Positions 16,287 through 25,503 of a DNA stretch of 64,000 bases are shown here, in pieces. Position numbers and translations under genes: made by a program. The notes beneath the pieces were generated by a model. The model made no database searches, was not told the origin of the DNA, and worked only from the letters and a program-made list of their open reading frames with translations. This stretch comes from Pyrinomonadaceae bacterium (GTDB lineage Bacteria > Acidobacteriota > Blastocatellia > Pyrinomonadales > Pyrinomonadaceae). Numbering within the stretch: position 1 is the stretch's first letter; each line of letters starts with the position of its first letter. The DNA is taken from NCBI GenBank assembly GCA_030841085.1, contig JAVEDP010000022.1:124001-188000 (forward strand), given 5' to 3'.

Positions 16287-17348
16287 ATGCGAGTTTTAAT
16301 CGTCAGGCTTTCTTCAATGGGCGATCTCGTCCAAACTTTGCCGGCGCTCAGCGACGCGGCGCGAGCCATTCCCGAGATCAGTTTCGATTGGATTGTCGAC
16401 GAATCGTTTGCGCAGGTGCCCGGCTGGCATCGCAACGTGGAGACGGTGATACCGAGCGCTTTCCGGAGATGGAGAAAGAACTGGCGCCGCGCTTTCAAGA
16501 GCGGTGAGCCGCAAAGCTTTCTAAGAAAAGTACGCGCACAAAAATACGACTTCATCGTCGATGTGCAATGCGAACTAAAGAGCGCGCTGGCGAGTCGACT
16601 CGCTAGAGGGCCGCGCTATGGTTATGACAGTCGCGCGGTTCACGAGTGGGGCGCGCAGTTCGCTTACGAGAAAAATTTCTTCGTGCCGAAGGACAGGCAT
16701 TCCCTGCAACGCATGCGGCAATTGCTGGCCAGCGCGTTGGGCTATAAGTACGAAGAGGCTGAGTTGGATTACGGCATTGACCGTTCGCGATTGGGAATCG
16801 TATTAATCGACTTGCCCGAGCGGTTCGTAGTTTTCATTCACAGCACTAGTTGGACCTCGAAAGTCTGGCCGGAATTCTATTGGCAGGATCTGCTCAATAA
16901 AGTGACGAGCGACGGATACGCGGTGCTCTTGCCGTGGGGCGATGAAGCAGAACGCGAACGTGCTGTCCGAATCGCTGCGGGTAATAACAAAGCAATCGTG
17001 CTGCCTGCACTTTCAATTTCTGAAAAAGCCGCCATCATCAATCGGGCTTCGGCGACGGTCGGTTTGGATACCGGGTTAAGTCACATCGCGGCGGCCCTCG
17101 ACATTCCGTCGATTACAATTTACGGCGCCACCGATCCGCTTTTGGTGGGCGCGACGGGCCAGCATCAAATGCACCTAACTTCAACTTTCGCATGTGTCGG
17201 TTGCCATGACGTCGAATGCAAATACACTGGCCCGGCGGAGTTCAAGCCTTCATGCCTGGTCGAGATCAAACCGGAGTATGTTTGGCAAAAACTCAAACAA
17301 CTTTCGCCCGGCGCGGCGGCGGAAGTTGTCAGCCTCAGAGTGAACTAA
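16287..17348 (+). CDS. waaC: Lipopolysaccharide heptosyltransferase I
   Basis: 353 residues, GT9 family, GT-B fold. The start MRVLIVRLSSMGDLVQTLPA is the classic WaaC/F N-terminus (loop with the nucleotide pocket and the catalytic Asp). The C-terminal half has GLDTGLSHIAAALDIPSITI and YGATDPLLVGATG, which bind ADP-heptose. WDE-like FDWIVDESFAQVPGWH is specific to heptosyltransferase I. It adds the first L-glycero-D-manno-heptose to Kdo-lipid A. It follows the 2OG oxygenase closely and precedes the Trm112-like gene. Confidence 0.92.
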   Translation: MRVLIVRLSSMGDLVQTLPALSDAARAIPEISFDWIVDESFAQVPGWHRNVETVIPSAFRRWRKNWRRAFKSGEPQSFLRKVRAQKYDFIVDVQCELKSALASRLARGPRYGYDSRAVHEWGAQFAYEKNFFVPKDRHSLQRMRQLLASALGYKYEEAELDYGIDRSRLGIVLIDLPERFVVFIHSTSWTSKVWPEFYWQDLLNKVTSDGYAVLLPWGDEAERERAVRIAAGNNKAIVLPALSISEKAAIINRASATVGLDTGLSHIAAALDIPSITIYGATDPLLVGATGQHQMHLTSTFACVGCHDVECKYTGPAEFKPSCLVEIKPEYVWQKLKQLSPGAAAEVVSLRVN

Positions 17349-17453
17349 ATCTTCGGTTGCCTGCTGCTGACGAGTTGCATCTTTGTGATAAGCTTTGCCC
17401 TCCAAACGCGAGTCCTTCCCGAAGCTAGCGAAACCGCAATTGAAAGGTCTGCC

Positions 17454-17642
17454 ATGGCAATCAGTGAAGATTTATTGGAAATACTTGCCTGTCCCGCATG
17501 CAAAGCAAAGGTTGAGTTGAAACCGGATGGCAGCGGCTTGAAATGCGTCGAGTGCAAGCGCGTCTATCCCATTCGCGACGACATTCCCGTTATGCTAATC
17601 GACGAAGCAACGGTTGAAGACGAGCAACCTGAGACAAGTTGA
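17454..17642 (+). CDS. Trm112/YcaR-like zinc-ribbon protein
   Basis: 62 residues from the ATG at 17454, with AAAGG just before it. The sequence ISEDLLEILACPACKAKVEL and LKCVECKRVYPIRDDIPVML is the Trm112 pattern: two CxxC zinc knuckles and the IRDGIPVML end. In Enterobacteria the homologue YcaR sits next to lpxK and kdsB; here too it is inside an LPS cluster. Members act as small partner subunits of methyltransferases. Its partner in this genome is not visible. Confidence 0.85.
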   Translation: MAISEDLLEILACPACKAKVELKPDGSGLKCVECKRVYPIRDDIPVMLIDEATVEDEQPETS

Positions 17643-17712
17643 CCGCTCGCATTAAGGGCGGCCAGCAAGGGAAAATGGAAATGGACAGACTGGAAAGTCT
17701 GTCCTACTTGCT

Positions 17713-18894
17713 TTGAATAGTTTACGCGAAATAATTGAGCAGTCGCCGCAGATGCGGAACCTGGCGATGCATAGCTTGCGCGGGGAAGACCGGGGTCCCC
17801 AGCCGGGCAGCCCGGCTGGGGTGGCAGACTCTCCACAGCCGCTGGCGCCGGCGCGTTGGGACTGGAAAAAAGTAGAACGAGTTCTGATAGTCCGGCTGCG
17901 TTCGATTGGCGATACCGTGTTGTCGACTCCTTCCCTCACGGCGCTAAAACGATTTCTGCCGCACGCTGAGATTGATATCTTGTTGGAAGACTGGGTGGCG
18001 CCGTTGCTTGAAGGATCGCCGTACGTCGATAACATCATTACCATGGAGCGCGGCAGCGTGGCTTCAAGAGCACGAGTCGCGGCGCGCCTGCGGACCAGGC
18101 GGTATGACGTTGTTTACAACCTGCACGGCGGCACGACCGCGACTCTGTTAACGCGGGCGACGGGCGCAACTCATCGAGTCGGCTATGAAGCCTATCAGTA
18201 TTCGTGGCTGCACAATCATCGATCGCCGTCATCTTCATTTCTTTGGAAGCGAGACAAAACGCATTCGGTTGAACAGCAACTGGCGTTGCTGGGATGGACC
18301 GGCGTTCCGGTAAGCGATCGCCCGCCGACGCATTTGGCAGTGACCGAAGCGGCGGACGCAAAGATTGCGGAACGTCTGCGTGCGCAAGGAATCGGGGCTG
18401 CGCCTTTCGTCGTTATTCATCCGGCGGCGGCTTCTGATACCAAGCAATGGGCTGCGACTAACTTCGCTCGCGTGGCCGATGCGCTTACCGATCAGGGATT
18501 GGCTATCGTTGCGATTAGCGCGCCGGACCAACTCCCGGTGATCGAGGCGTTGAAAAAAGATTCAACTGCGGCGATTTTGCCACTCACGAATCTGAGTTTG
18601 CCGGAAGTAACGGCACTGCTCGCGCGCGCGCGTTTGTTTGTCGGCAATGACAGTGGCATCGCGCACATGGCGGCCGCGGTGGAGACGCCGGCGGTCGTTA
18701 TTTTCGGATCGTCCAACACCGCGCACTGGCAGCCATGGGCCAGCGCTGCGGCGGAATTCGTTTTGGAAGAGATGGATTGCCAGCCGTGTCATGGCTATTT
18801 TTGCGAAAAGTTTGAGCAACCGGAATGCATCAAGCGCGTGCCGGTCGAGCGGGTGATGGCGGCGGTTGAACGAGTGTTAAGAGAGAGCGCGTGA
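17713..18894 (+). CDS. Lipopolysaccharide heptosyltransferase (WaaF/WaaQ-like)
   Basis: 393 residues, GT9 family. The catalytic N-domain begins only at about residue 55 with ERVLIVRLRSIGDTVLSTPS; the ADP-heptose motif is LFVGNDSGIAHMAAAVETP near residue 310. The extra 50-residue N-terminus contains a stretch encoded by a G/C-rich inverted repeat (17790-17824), also present outside genes at 52297-52340. If a later start is used, the Met at residue 1 would be replaced by a non-ATG codon. CQPCHGYFCEKFEQPEC near the end is a Cys cluster seen in many WaaF/Q-like proteins. It probably adds the second heptose or a further one. Confidence 0.85.
   Translation: MNSLREIIEQSPQMRNLAMHSLRGEDRGPQPGSPAGVADSPQPLAPARWDWKKVERVLIVRLRSIGDTVLSTPSLTALKRFLPHAEIDILLEDWVAPLLEGSPYVDNIITMERGSVASRARVAARLRTRRYDVVYNLHGGTTATLLTRATGATHRVGYEAYQYSWLHNHRSPSSSFLWKRDKTHSVEQQLALLGWTGVPVSDRPPTHLAVTEAADAKIAERLRAQGIGAAPFVVIHPAAASDTKQWAATNFARVADALTDQGLAIVAISAPDQLPVIEALKKDSTAAILPLTNLSLPEVTALLARARLFVGNDSGIAHMAAAVETPAVVIFGSSNTAHWQPWASAAAEFVLEEMDCQPCHGYFCEKFEQPECIKRVPVERVMAAVERVLRESA
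17790..17824. repeat. G/C-rich inverted repeat (family Q) inside the heptosyltransferase gene
   Basis: CCGGGGTCCCCAGCCGGGCA and CCCGGCTGGGGTGG can fold on themselves. The same words in reverse order are at 52297-52340 in a non-coding gap. Here they translate to GPQPGSPAGV. Confidence 0.7.
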
Positions 18895-18938
18895 CTTCTT
18901 ACGCTTCGCCGCCTTCCGCCTTTCGTCTTCCGTTCTTT

Positions 18939-19100
18939 GCGGCTTTGCCGCCTCCCGTGCGGTAAGGCTTCGCCTTACCAGTAGGCGTTTTGATTTTTCG
19001 AGGGGAGGCTGTTTGCCTCCCAAAGGAGGCGCAGCCTCAGACTTAGAGGGAAGGCTTACGGTAAGGCTGAGCCTTACCGCAAGGAAGGCGGCAAAGCCGC
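18939..19100. repeat. Modular multi-hairpin repeat, family C, copy 2
   Basis: Opens with GCGGCTTTGCCGCC, contains GGTAAGGCTTCGCCTTACC, GGGAGGCTGTTTGCCTCCC, GGAGGCGCAGCCTC and GGTAAGGCTGAGCCTTACC, and closes with GGCGGCAAAGCCGC. It fills the gap between the heptosyltransferase and hldA. Confidence 0.8.
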
Positions 19101-19127
19101 GCGGCCGAGAAACCCATTTTCACCATC

Positions 19128-20111
19128 ATGCCCCAACTAACCAAACAGCGCGCCGGCGAGATCATTCGCGCGATGAGCGATCGCAGCATCGTCGTACTCG
19201 GCGATGTGATGCTCGATGAATTTGTTTGGGGCGACGTGAGCCGCATCTCGCCCGAAGCGCCCGTGCCGGTCGTTGATATTCGCCGCGAATCGGTTCATCT
19301 TGGCGGCGCGGCGAATGTGCTGGCTAACGTCATCGCCCTGGGCGGAAGTGGCTGTGTCGTCGGTGTGGTAGGGAACGATTCAGCCGGCGAAAAAATCAAG
19401 ACGACGCTGCGCGAAGTCAGCCCGCAAGCGGATGAGTATCTGGCCGTAGACGACTCGCGCCCATCGACGACGAAGACCCGCATCATTGCGCACAGTCAAC
19501 TAGTCGTCCGCGCCGATCGCGAAAATCGTAAGCCGGTGAACGGTAAGGTTGAGCAACGAATTATCGAGATTCTGAAAGAAGCCATTCAGAGCGCGGACGC
19601 TTTTGTCGTTTCCGATTACGACAAGGGCGTTGTCACGCCGCGCATTCTCAGCGAGATTCTGCAGCTCGCTTACGAAAAAGTTCCAGTGCTAATCGATCCG
19701 AAGATTAGAAATTTTTCCCATTACCGCCCGGCGTCCTTAATCACACCTAACCACTTTGAAGCGCTGCGCATGACCAATCTGGAGCAGGATTCGGACGAGG
19801 GCTTGCACCAGGCCGCGCGTTTGATTCAGGAAAAACTCGATTGCGATGCAGTGTTGATTACCAGGGGCGAGCGCGGGATTATGTTGTTGGCACGTGGGCA
19901 AGATCCGGTTTTTGTTGAAACGGCCGCGCGCGAAGTTTATGACGTGACCGGCGCCGGCGATACAGTTATCGCCACGCTGGCAGCCGCATTGGCCGCCGGC
20001 GCATCAGTCTTAGAGGCAGCGAACCTCGCGAACCATGCGGCGGGAATCGTGGTCGGCAAAATTGGCACTGCAACCGCCAGCGCTGAAGAGTTACTCGCAA
20101 CGTTTGAGTAG
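19128..20111 (+). CDS. hldA: D-glycero-beta-D-manno-heptose-7-phosphate kinase
   Basis: 327 residues, the size of the stand-alone kinase; the nucleotidyltransferase half found in HldE is absent. PfkB/ribokinase fold: IVVLGDVMLDEFVWGDVSRI, SPEAPVPVV, GGAANVLANVIALGG, and the catalytic end DVTGAGDTVIATLAAALAAG with the Asp base. RISPEAPVPVVDI is specific for RfaE domain I. It makes heptose-1,7-bisphosphate for ADP-heptose, the substrate of the two heptosyltransferases just upstream. A separate HldC-type nucleotidyltransferase should exist elsewhere in the genome. Confidence 0.93.
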   Translation: MPQLTKQRAGEIIRAMSDRSIVVLGDVMLDEFVWGDVSRISPEAPVPVVDIRRESVHLGGAANVLANVIALGGSGCVVGVVGNDSAGEKIKTTLREVSPQADEYLAVDDSRPSTTKTRIIAHSQLVVRADRENRKPVNGKVEQRIIEILKEAIQSADAFVVSDYDKGVVTPRILSEILQLAYEKVPVLIDPKIRNFSHYRPASLITPNHFEALRMTNLEQDSDEGLHQAARLIQEKLDCDAVLITRGERGIMLLARGQDPVFVETAAREVYDVTGAGDTVIATLAAALAAGASVLEAANLANHAAGIVVGKIGTATASAEELLATFE

Positions 20112-20118
20112 GCTGGTA

Positions 20119-20243
20119 GCATAGACTTTAGTCTGTGCTCTTTGCGGAGAGGTCTATAGGGCCTGCACAGCCTGTCATAGTAAGTGCTACAAATTTTAGC
20201 TCGTGCTCTTGGCGCGGAAACACAGACTGAAGTCTGTGCTACT
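20119..20243. repeat. Inverted repeat, family A, copy 2
   Basis: GCATAGACTTTAGTCTGTGC at the left and CACAGACTGAAGTCTGTGCT at the right enclose about 80 bases with a degenerate middle copy. Same family as 481-540. Confidence 0.8.
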
Positions 20244-20251
20244 TCAAAAAT

Positions 20252-22756
20252 ATGATCGGAACGTTTCTACGCAATTATAAGATTCTCGAAAAGCTCGGCG
20301 TGGGCGGGCAGGGCACGGTTTACAAAGCCACCGACGGAAAACTCGGCCGCACCGTTGTCGTAAAAGTTTTGCCGCCAGAGCTGACTGCAAGAGAAGCAAA
20401 CCTGAGGCGCTTTGAACGCGAAGCACGCCTGGCATCCTCGCTCGATCATCCAAACATCTGCACCATATTCGATCTCGATGAAGTTGACGGCGTTCACTTC
20501 ATAGCCATGCAGTACGTCGAAGGCCGCAACGTGCGCCAGCTCGTGGGTGGTCATCCGCTGGAATTGAAAAGCGCGCTGCTGATCGGCATTCAGGTTACTG
20601 ACGCACTCGCGGCTGCACATTCGCGCGGTGTCATTCACCGCGATATTAAGAGCGGCAATGTGATGGTCACCCCGTCGGGCCAGGTCAAGATATTGGATTT
20701 TGGTCTGGCAAAATTGCTGGACGATTCCGAAGAGACTCCCAGGAGCGCGGTGCACCGCACCGATCTAACTGAAGTTGGTGTTCCCTACGGCACTGCAACC
20801 TACGCCGCTCCGGAGCAAGCTCGCGGCGATCGCGTCGACAAACGCGCCGATATTTTTTCTACCGGCGTTTTGCTTTACGAAATGTTGACTGGCACCTGGC
20901 CGTTTCGCGGCAAGACGACGATCGATGTTCGTCATGCGGTACTTCATGACGCGCCGCGGCCGGTTGCCGAGTTGCGCAACGAACCATTGCCGGCAAGCTT
21001 GCAGCAAATTTTGGATCGCTGTTTGGCCAAGGAACCGCGCCATCGTTATCAGAAGATGGAAGAACTGCGCGACGATTTGCGTGGCGTGTTGCAGGAAGTT
21101 TCAGCCAGTGAAACTACGGGTCAGCCATTTACCAGCGTGACACCGGAGCCGGCGCGCCACCTCGCCGGAGCAAGTCCCGTTTCACGCGCAATGCGCTGGC
21201 TGAAAGGCCGGAAAGTTGATGCCACTTCCGCGCCGGGAGCGGCGACGCCCACCAAACCGACAATTCACGAGACGCCATTCACCACGATTGCGGATCAGGA
21301 AAAAAAGAGTCTCGCAATTCTCTGCTTCCGCAATTTGAGTAACGATCCCGCTACCAGCTTTTACGAATTCTCGCTTGCGGACGCCGTAATTACCGAACTC
21401 GCGCGCGTGCGTTCGTTGGCCGTGCGGCCGTCTTCGGTGATCGCGAAATATCAGGGCGGGCAGATGGATCCGCGCGAAATCGGCCAGGAATTGAAAGTGA
21501 ATGCGGTGCTGGCCGCCGGATTTATGCATGCCGGCGGGCGCTTTCGCGTGACGGCGCAACTGCTCGACGTTGCTACGGGCGATATTCTCTGGAGCGATCG
21601 CATCGACACATCCGACGCCGACATCATCGCGGTTCAGGACACGATCGCGCAGCGAATCGTTGAAGGCTTGCGGCTTGAGCTTAGTCCCGCCGAGCAGGAC
21701 GGGATCGCGAAACCCTCGACGCAAAACGCCGCCGCTTACGAACAGTATTTGCGCGGACGCGATCTGTTTGCTCGTTTTATTTTCCGGACGATCGCGCCCG
21801 AGGATTGCGCCGCCGCCATCGAACATTTTCAGCGCGCCATCGAGTTGGATCCAAAATTCGCGTTGGCCCATGACGGCCTCGGCGCCGCTTACGTCAATCG
21901 AGTGTTCAAGGGATTTGGCGGCGCGGAAGATTATGAACGGGCGGAAGTTGCCTTCGAGAAAGCGCTGTCAATCGATCCGAAGTTGGTCGAAGCGCGCATG
22001 TTGATGGTGTTTATTTATTTGTGGCGCGGTCAAAAACAAAAAGCGCGGGAAGAAGTGGCGCGCGCGCGCAAGGAAGCGCCGGACGAGCCGGTGGTCCATT
22101 TTGTAAAAGCGACGCTGCACCGCCTTGACGGCGAATACGGCCGTGCCTTGCGTAGTTACGAACGCCTCATGCGTCTGGACCCGGCTGCGCATATTGTCGC
22201 CAGCTACAACCGCGCGCTGGTCTACATGTACATGGGGAACTTTGAAGAGACGGCGCGACAGTTGGACCACGCCGGCGACGAGGACAATCCGCTGGTGAAG
22301 ACTTTTCGCGCCCTGTCTTTGTATTACACCGGCAAGACCGATGCGGCCGCCGAATTGATGCAGGGAAACATCGCGACACATCCGAACATGCACGGCATTC
22401 GTCCCTTCATGGCCATGTTTCTCAGCGCCCAGGGCAAACATGAAGAGGCGCTGGCGCAGTTGACCGCCGATGTTATCCGCAACGCGGACGTTGATGCCGA
22501 CATCGCATACTCGGTCGCTTCAGTCTATGCGCTTGAAGGAATGCAGGACGAAGCTTTCGAGTGGTTGGCGCGGGCGATTGCTTTGGGAAATGAAAACCGA
22601 CCGTGCTTTGAACACGATCCAAACTGGGCCGCGCTGAAAAATACGGTACGGTTTCAGGAGTTGATGGCCCAGGTTAGCGCTCAACACAAGGCCGATGGGC
22701 TCAAGGCCCAAGCTGCCGGGCAAACCGGCGTCGAGAACAAATCACCTGATGTTTAG
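20252..22756 (+). CDS. Hanks-type Ser/Thr protein kinase with FlgO/TolB-N-like and TPR domains
   Basis: 834 residues. Kinase domain (about 8-280): glycine loop LGVGGQGTVYKA, Lys in VVVKVLPPEL, catalytic loop HRDIKSGNVM, DFGLAK and APEQARGD. It starts at the first residues with no sensor domain. Region about 345-480 (SLAILCFRNLSNDPATSF to GDILWSDRIDTSD) resembles the CadC/TolB N-terminal or FlgO-like module common in such proteins. Residues about 490-790 carry several TPRs (FQRAIELDPKFALAHDGL). No membrane helix is clear, so it is probably cytoplasmic. Targets are unknown. The last codons overlap the start of dacB by eight bases, suggesting coupling to cell-wall genes. Confidence 0.9.
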   Translation: MIGTFLRNYKILEKLGVGGQGTVYKATDGKLGRTVVVKVLPPELTAREANLRRFEREARLASSLDHPNICTIFDLDEVDGVHFIAMQYVEGRNVRQLVGGHPLELKSALLIGIQVTDALAAAHSRGVIHRDIKSGNVMVTPSGQVKILDFGLAKLLDDSEETPRSAVHRTDLTEVGVPYGTATYAAPEQARGDRVDKRADIFSTGVLLYEMLTGTWPFRGKTTIDVRHAVLHDAPRPVAELRNEPLPASLQQILDRCLAKEPRHRYQKMEELRDDLRGVLQEVSASETTGQPFTSVTPEPARHLAGASPVSRAMRWLKGRKVDATSAPGAATPTKPTIHETPFTTIADQEKKSLAILCFRNLSNDPATSFYEFSLADAVITELARVRSLAVRPSSVIAKYQGGQMDPREIGQELKVNAVLAAGFMHAGGRFRVTAQLLDVATGDILWSDRIDTSDADIIAVQDTIAQRIVEGLRLELSPAEQDGIAKPSTQNAAAYEQYLRGRDLFARFIFRTIAPEDCAAAIEHFQRAIELDPKFALAHDGLGAAYVNRVFKGFGGAEDYERAEVAFEKALSIDPKLVEARMLMVFIYLWRGQKQKAREEVARARKEAPDEPVVHFVKATLHRLDGEYGRALRSYERLMRLDPAAHIVASYNRALVYMYMGNFEETARQLDHAGDEDNPLVKTFRALSLYYTGKTDAAAELMQGNIATHPNMHGIRPFMAMFLSAQGKHEEALAQLTADVIRNADVDADIAYSVASVYALEGMQDEAFEWLARAIALGNENRPCFEHDPNWAALKNTVRFQELMAQVSAQHKADGLKAQAAGQTGVENKSPDV

Positions 22757-24452
22757 AAACTTTCGGGGACCCATCGCCGTCAGCTTGTTGCTGGCGTTTT
22801 CGATCATTGAGCCGCTTGCCCCGATTGGTGTTGCGCAGCAACCGCCGCAACGCGAACGGCGAGTCGCGCCTACCGCTTCACCGAGTCCGACCCCAAGCCC
22901 AAGCCCAAGCCGGAGCCTAACGCCCGACGACGTTTCTGATAGCCCTAGTCAACTTTCACAAGTTCCACCCGTAGTCCAACAACGCGCAACCCCATCGACC
23001 ACCCGAACGTTGGCGGAGTTGCAAGCGCGCATTTCAGAAATCCTGCGCCGTCCCCAGTTGGCGTCGGCAACGATTGGCATCAAGGTCGCTTCGCTAGACA
23101 CGGGAAAAATTCTTTTCGAACAGAACGCAAACAAGCTGCTGAGCCCGGCTTCGAACATGAAGCTTTACACGGTAGCTGCGGGGCTCGATCGGCTTTCGCC
23201 TGGCTATCAGTTCGTGACTTCAGTTTATGCGGCGGCGAAACCGGATGCTGCGGGGACGGTTCCCGGCGATCTAACGATTTACGGCCGCGGCGATCCGTCA
23301 ATCGCAGCGCGCTTCAACGGCGACTACTTCAAAGGAATCGACGATCTCGCTGGGCGCATCGCCGCGGCCGGGGTGAAACAGGTTGCCGGCGATCTGGTTG
23401 GCGATGAAAGTTATTTCAGCGGACCACCCTACGGGTCGGGTTGGCAGTGGGAAGATTTGCAATGGGGCTTTGGCGCCGAAGTCAGCGCCTTAAGTGTTAA
23501 CGACAACCTGGTAAATCTTTCGATTAGCCCGGGACGGCAAGTCGGTTCGCCCGCCATAGTTTCTACAGATCCTCGCAATCCCTTGCTGACTATCAACAAC
23601 CACCTGACTACTGCGGCCAGGGGGACGAGAAGAAATTTGCTGGTCCATCGCGGGCTTGATTCAGATGTGGTGGAGATCCAGGGATCGATGGCTTTGGACG
23701 ATGCTGGTTTCTCGGGGCGGTTGGGCGTGGCGCGTCCGGCGTTGCTGTTTGTGTACCTGCTGCGCTCGGCGCTCGCGAAAAAAGGTGTGATAGTTTCCGG
23801 AAAGTCCAGGACTATTGCGCCTTCGTTGTCGGTCGCTCAAGCAAACAGCAACGTCGCCTCAGGTTTAGTTGAACTAACTAATTTGCAGTCGCCACCGTTT
23901 AGTGTGATTGCGGCGCAGACCTTGAAGCCCAGTCAAAATCTGTATGCTGAATTGATTTTGCGAACGCTGGGAAGAATTGTCCCTTCATCGAGTCCCAACT
24001 CGCCCGACGTCGCACGGACAAGTGAAAGCAACGGTGTCGAAGTTGTTAGAACTTTTCTGCGCGAGGCCGGTGTCGATGCGTCGGCGTTATCGTTGTCTGA
24101 CGGATCGGGTCTGTCGCGGGACGATATGGTGACAGCCGAAGCAACTCTGCAATTGCTCACCTATATGCGCCGGCATCGTTACGCAAACGCATTTCGCGAA
24201 GCTTTGCCAATCGCCGGAGTGGACGGCACGATCCGCAATCGCATGAAAGGCACGCCGGCACAGAATAATCTGCGCGCGAAGACTGGAGAGTTGCGGAGCG
24301 CCTCCAGCCTTTCCGGATTTGTGACTACGGCGGCGGGTGAAGAACTTGTCTTTTCGATCATGGTCAACAATTATCCTGACGGTGTTAACCCGCCGTCAGT
24401 TTGTATCGATCCAATTGCGGTGCTGCTGGCTTCGTTTGCCGGACACTCGTAA
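22749..24452 (+). CDS. dacB: D-alanyl-D-alanine carboxypeptidase/endopeptidase (PBP4, family S13)
   Basis: 567 residues from the ATG at 22749, which overlaps the kinase stop. A signal peptide (GPIAVSLLLAFSIIEPLA) is followed by a Pro/Ser linker of PSPTPSPSPS type. S13 active-site motifs are present: SxxK in SPASNMKLYT, SxN in ALSVNDNLVN and KTG in RAKTGELRSASSLSG. It trims peptide stems or cross-links in the periplasm. The stop codon TAA at 24450-24452 falls inside a family B repeat (gTAAagc). It is followed by dapF, another cell-wall gene. Confidence 0.92.
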   Translation: MFRNFRGPIAVSLLLAFSIIEPLAPIGVAQQPPQRERRVAPTASPSPTPSPSPSRSLTPDDVSDSPSQLSQVPPVVQQRATPSTTRTLAELQARISEILRRPQLASATIGIKVASLDTGKILFEQNANKLLSPASNMKLYTVAAGLDRLSPGYQFVTSVYAAAKPDAAGTVPGDLTIYGRGDPSIAARFNGDYFKGIDDLAGRIAAAGVKQVAGDLVGDESYFSGPPYGSGWQWEDLQWGFGAEVSALSVNDNLVNLSISPGRQVGSPAIVSTDPRNPLLTINNHLTTAARGTRRNLLVHRGLDSDVVEIQGSMALDDAGFSGRLGVARPALLFVYLLRSALAKKGVIVSGKSRTIAPSLSVAQANSNVASGLVELTNLQSPPFSVIAAQTLKPSQNLYAELILRTLGRIVPSSSPNSPDVARTSESNGVEVVRTFLREAGVDASALSLSDGSGLSRDDMVTAEATLQLLTYMRRHRYANAFREALPIAGVDGTIRNRMKGTPAQNNLRAKTGELRSASSLSGFVTTAAGEELVFSIMVNNYPDGVNPPSVCIDPIAVLLASFAGHS

Positions 24453-24580
24453 AGCAAACTGTTAGTTCCAGCTCTCGTAAAGCAAACTGTTAGTTTGCGT
24501 TCGTTCGGGAGAGTCACCGCGCGGCAATTTGAATCTAGGTTAAATCTTTGGCACCCCCGCAAACTAACAGTTTGCTTTAC
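24449..24580. repeat. Inverted repeat, family B, copy 1
   Basis: GTAAAGCAAACTGTTAG occurs twice at the left (24449 and 24478) and its mirror AAACTAACAGTTTGCTTTAC ends at 24580, seven bases before the dapF start. Other pairs: 46573-46670 and 57791-57860; an in-gene copy is at 43401-43452. Confidence 0.85.
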
Positions 24581-24587
24581 ATAAACG

Positions 24588-25454
24588 ATGCCTCTTAACT
24601 TCATCAAGTTTCATGGCTTCGGCAACGATTACATCGTTATCGAGGCGAACCAGTTTCCCGATCTGAATGGCTTGGGCGAGTTCGCGCGCCGCATCTGCAA
24701 CCGGCATTACGGCGCCGGCGCAGATGGCATCGCAATCGTCAGTCCTTCACAAGATCAAGCCGCGGATTTCCAGGTGCGCATATTCAATCCCGATGGCAGC
24801 GAGGCGGCACTCTCCGGAAACGGAACTCGCTGCGCCGCCGCCTATCTGTATCATCAAAAATTGTGGCAGGCAGAGGAATTGCGCTTGAGCACGTGCGCTG
24901 GCGTAAAGCTATACGTTCTGTGTGAAGACGACGGCAATGGCCGGTATGTCTTCGATTCAGAACTGGGCCAACCAAAGTTTGATTCGGCTTCGATCCCAAT
25001 GCTGACTGACCCTCCGCTGGACCAGGTTGTCGATTACCCGATAGACGTCTCCGGTGAAACTTTCAAGATCACCGCTTTGCAGATGGGAAATCCGAACTGC
25101 TGTTTGTTTGTTATTGACTTTGACGAGCTCGATTGGCGCAAAGTCGGAAAAACAATTGAGAATCACAAGCAGTTTCCCGACCGCACCAACGTCGTTTTTG
25201 TCCGCGTTAAGGATCGCAAAAACATAGAACTGCGCATTTGGGAACGCGGCGTGGGCGAGACTACCGCGTCGGGAACCTGTTCCTGTGCAGCCGCGGTGGC
25301 CGCGATCGTCAAAAAAGAAACCGAGCGGGTCATTCAGGTCGAAATGCCGGGCGGCAATGCGAAAATCCATTGGCGTGACGACGGCGAGGTTGTCATTAGA
25401 GGCTCGGCTGAAGTAATTTATGCAGGTCAATGGCTGGCCTCGGTCCCGAAATGA
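24588..25454 (+). CDS. dapF: Diaminopimelate epimerase
   Basis: 288 residues, usual length. Both catalytic cysteines of the family are visible: ALSGNGTRCAAAYLYH (first Cys, near residue 82) and ETTASGTCSCAAAVAAI (second Cys, near residue 228). The start is FIKFHGFGNDYIVIEA and the substrate loop GAGADGIAIV. It turns LL- into meso-diaminopimelate for lysine and peptidoglycan. This agrees with a Gram-negative wall. It sits between dacB and the PQQ-propeller gene on the same strand. Confidence 0.95.
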   Translation: MPLNFIKFHGFGNDYIVIEANQFPDLNGLGEFARRICNRHYGAGADGIAIVSPSQDQAADFQVRIFNPDGSEAALSGNGTRCAAAYLYHQKLWQAEELRLSTCAGVKLYVLCEDDGNGRYVFDSELGQPKFDSASIPMLTDPPLDQVVDYPIDVSGETFKITALQMGNPNCCLFVIDFDELDWRKVGKTIENHKQFPDRTNVVFVRVKDRKNIELRIWERGVGETTASGTCSCAAAVAAIVKKETERVIQVEMPGGNAKIHWRDDGEVVIRGSAEVIYAGQWLASVPK

Positions 25455-25503
25455 CTTGGTCCATTTGGTCCAAACCTGGCCGGCAAAACCTGGAAATCCC
25501 CCA

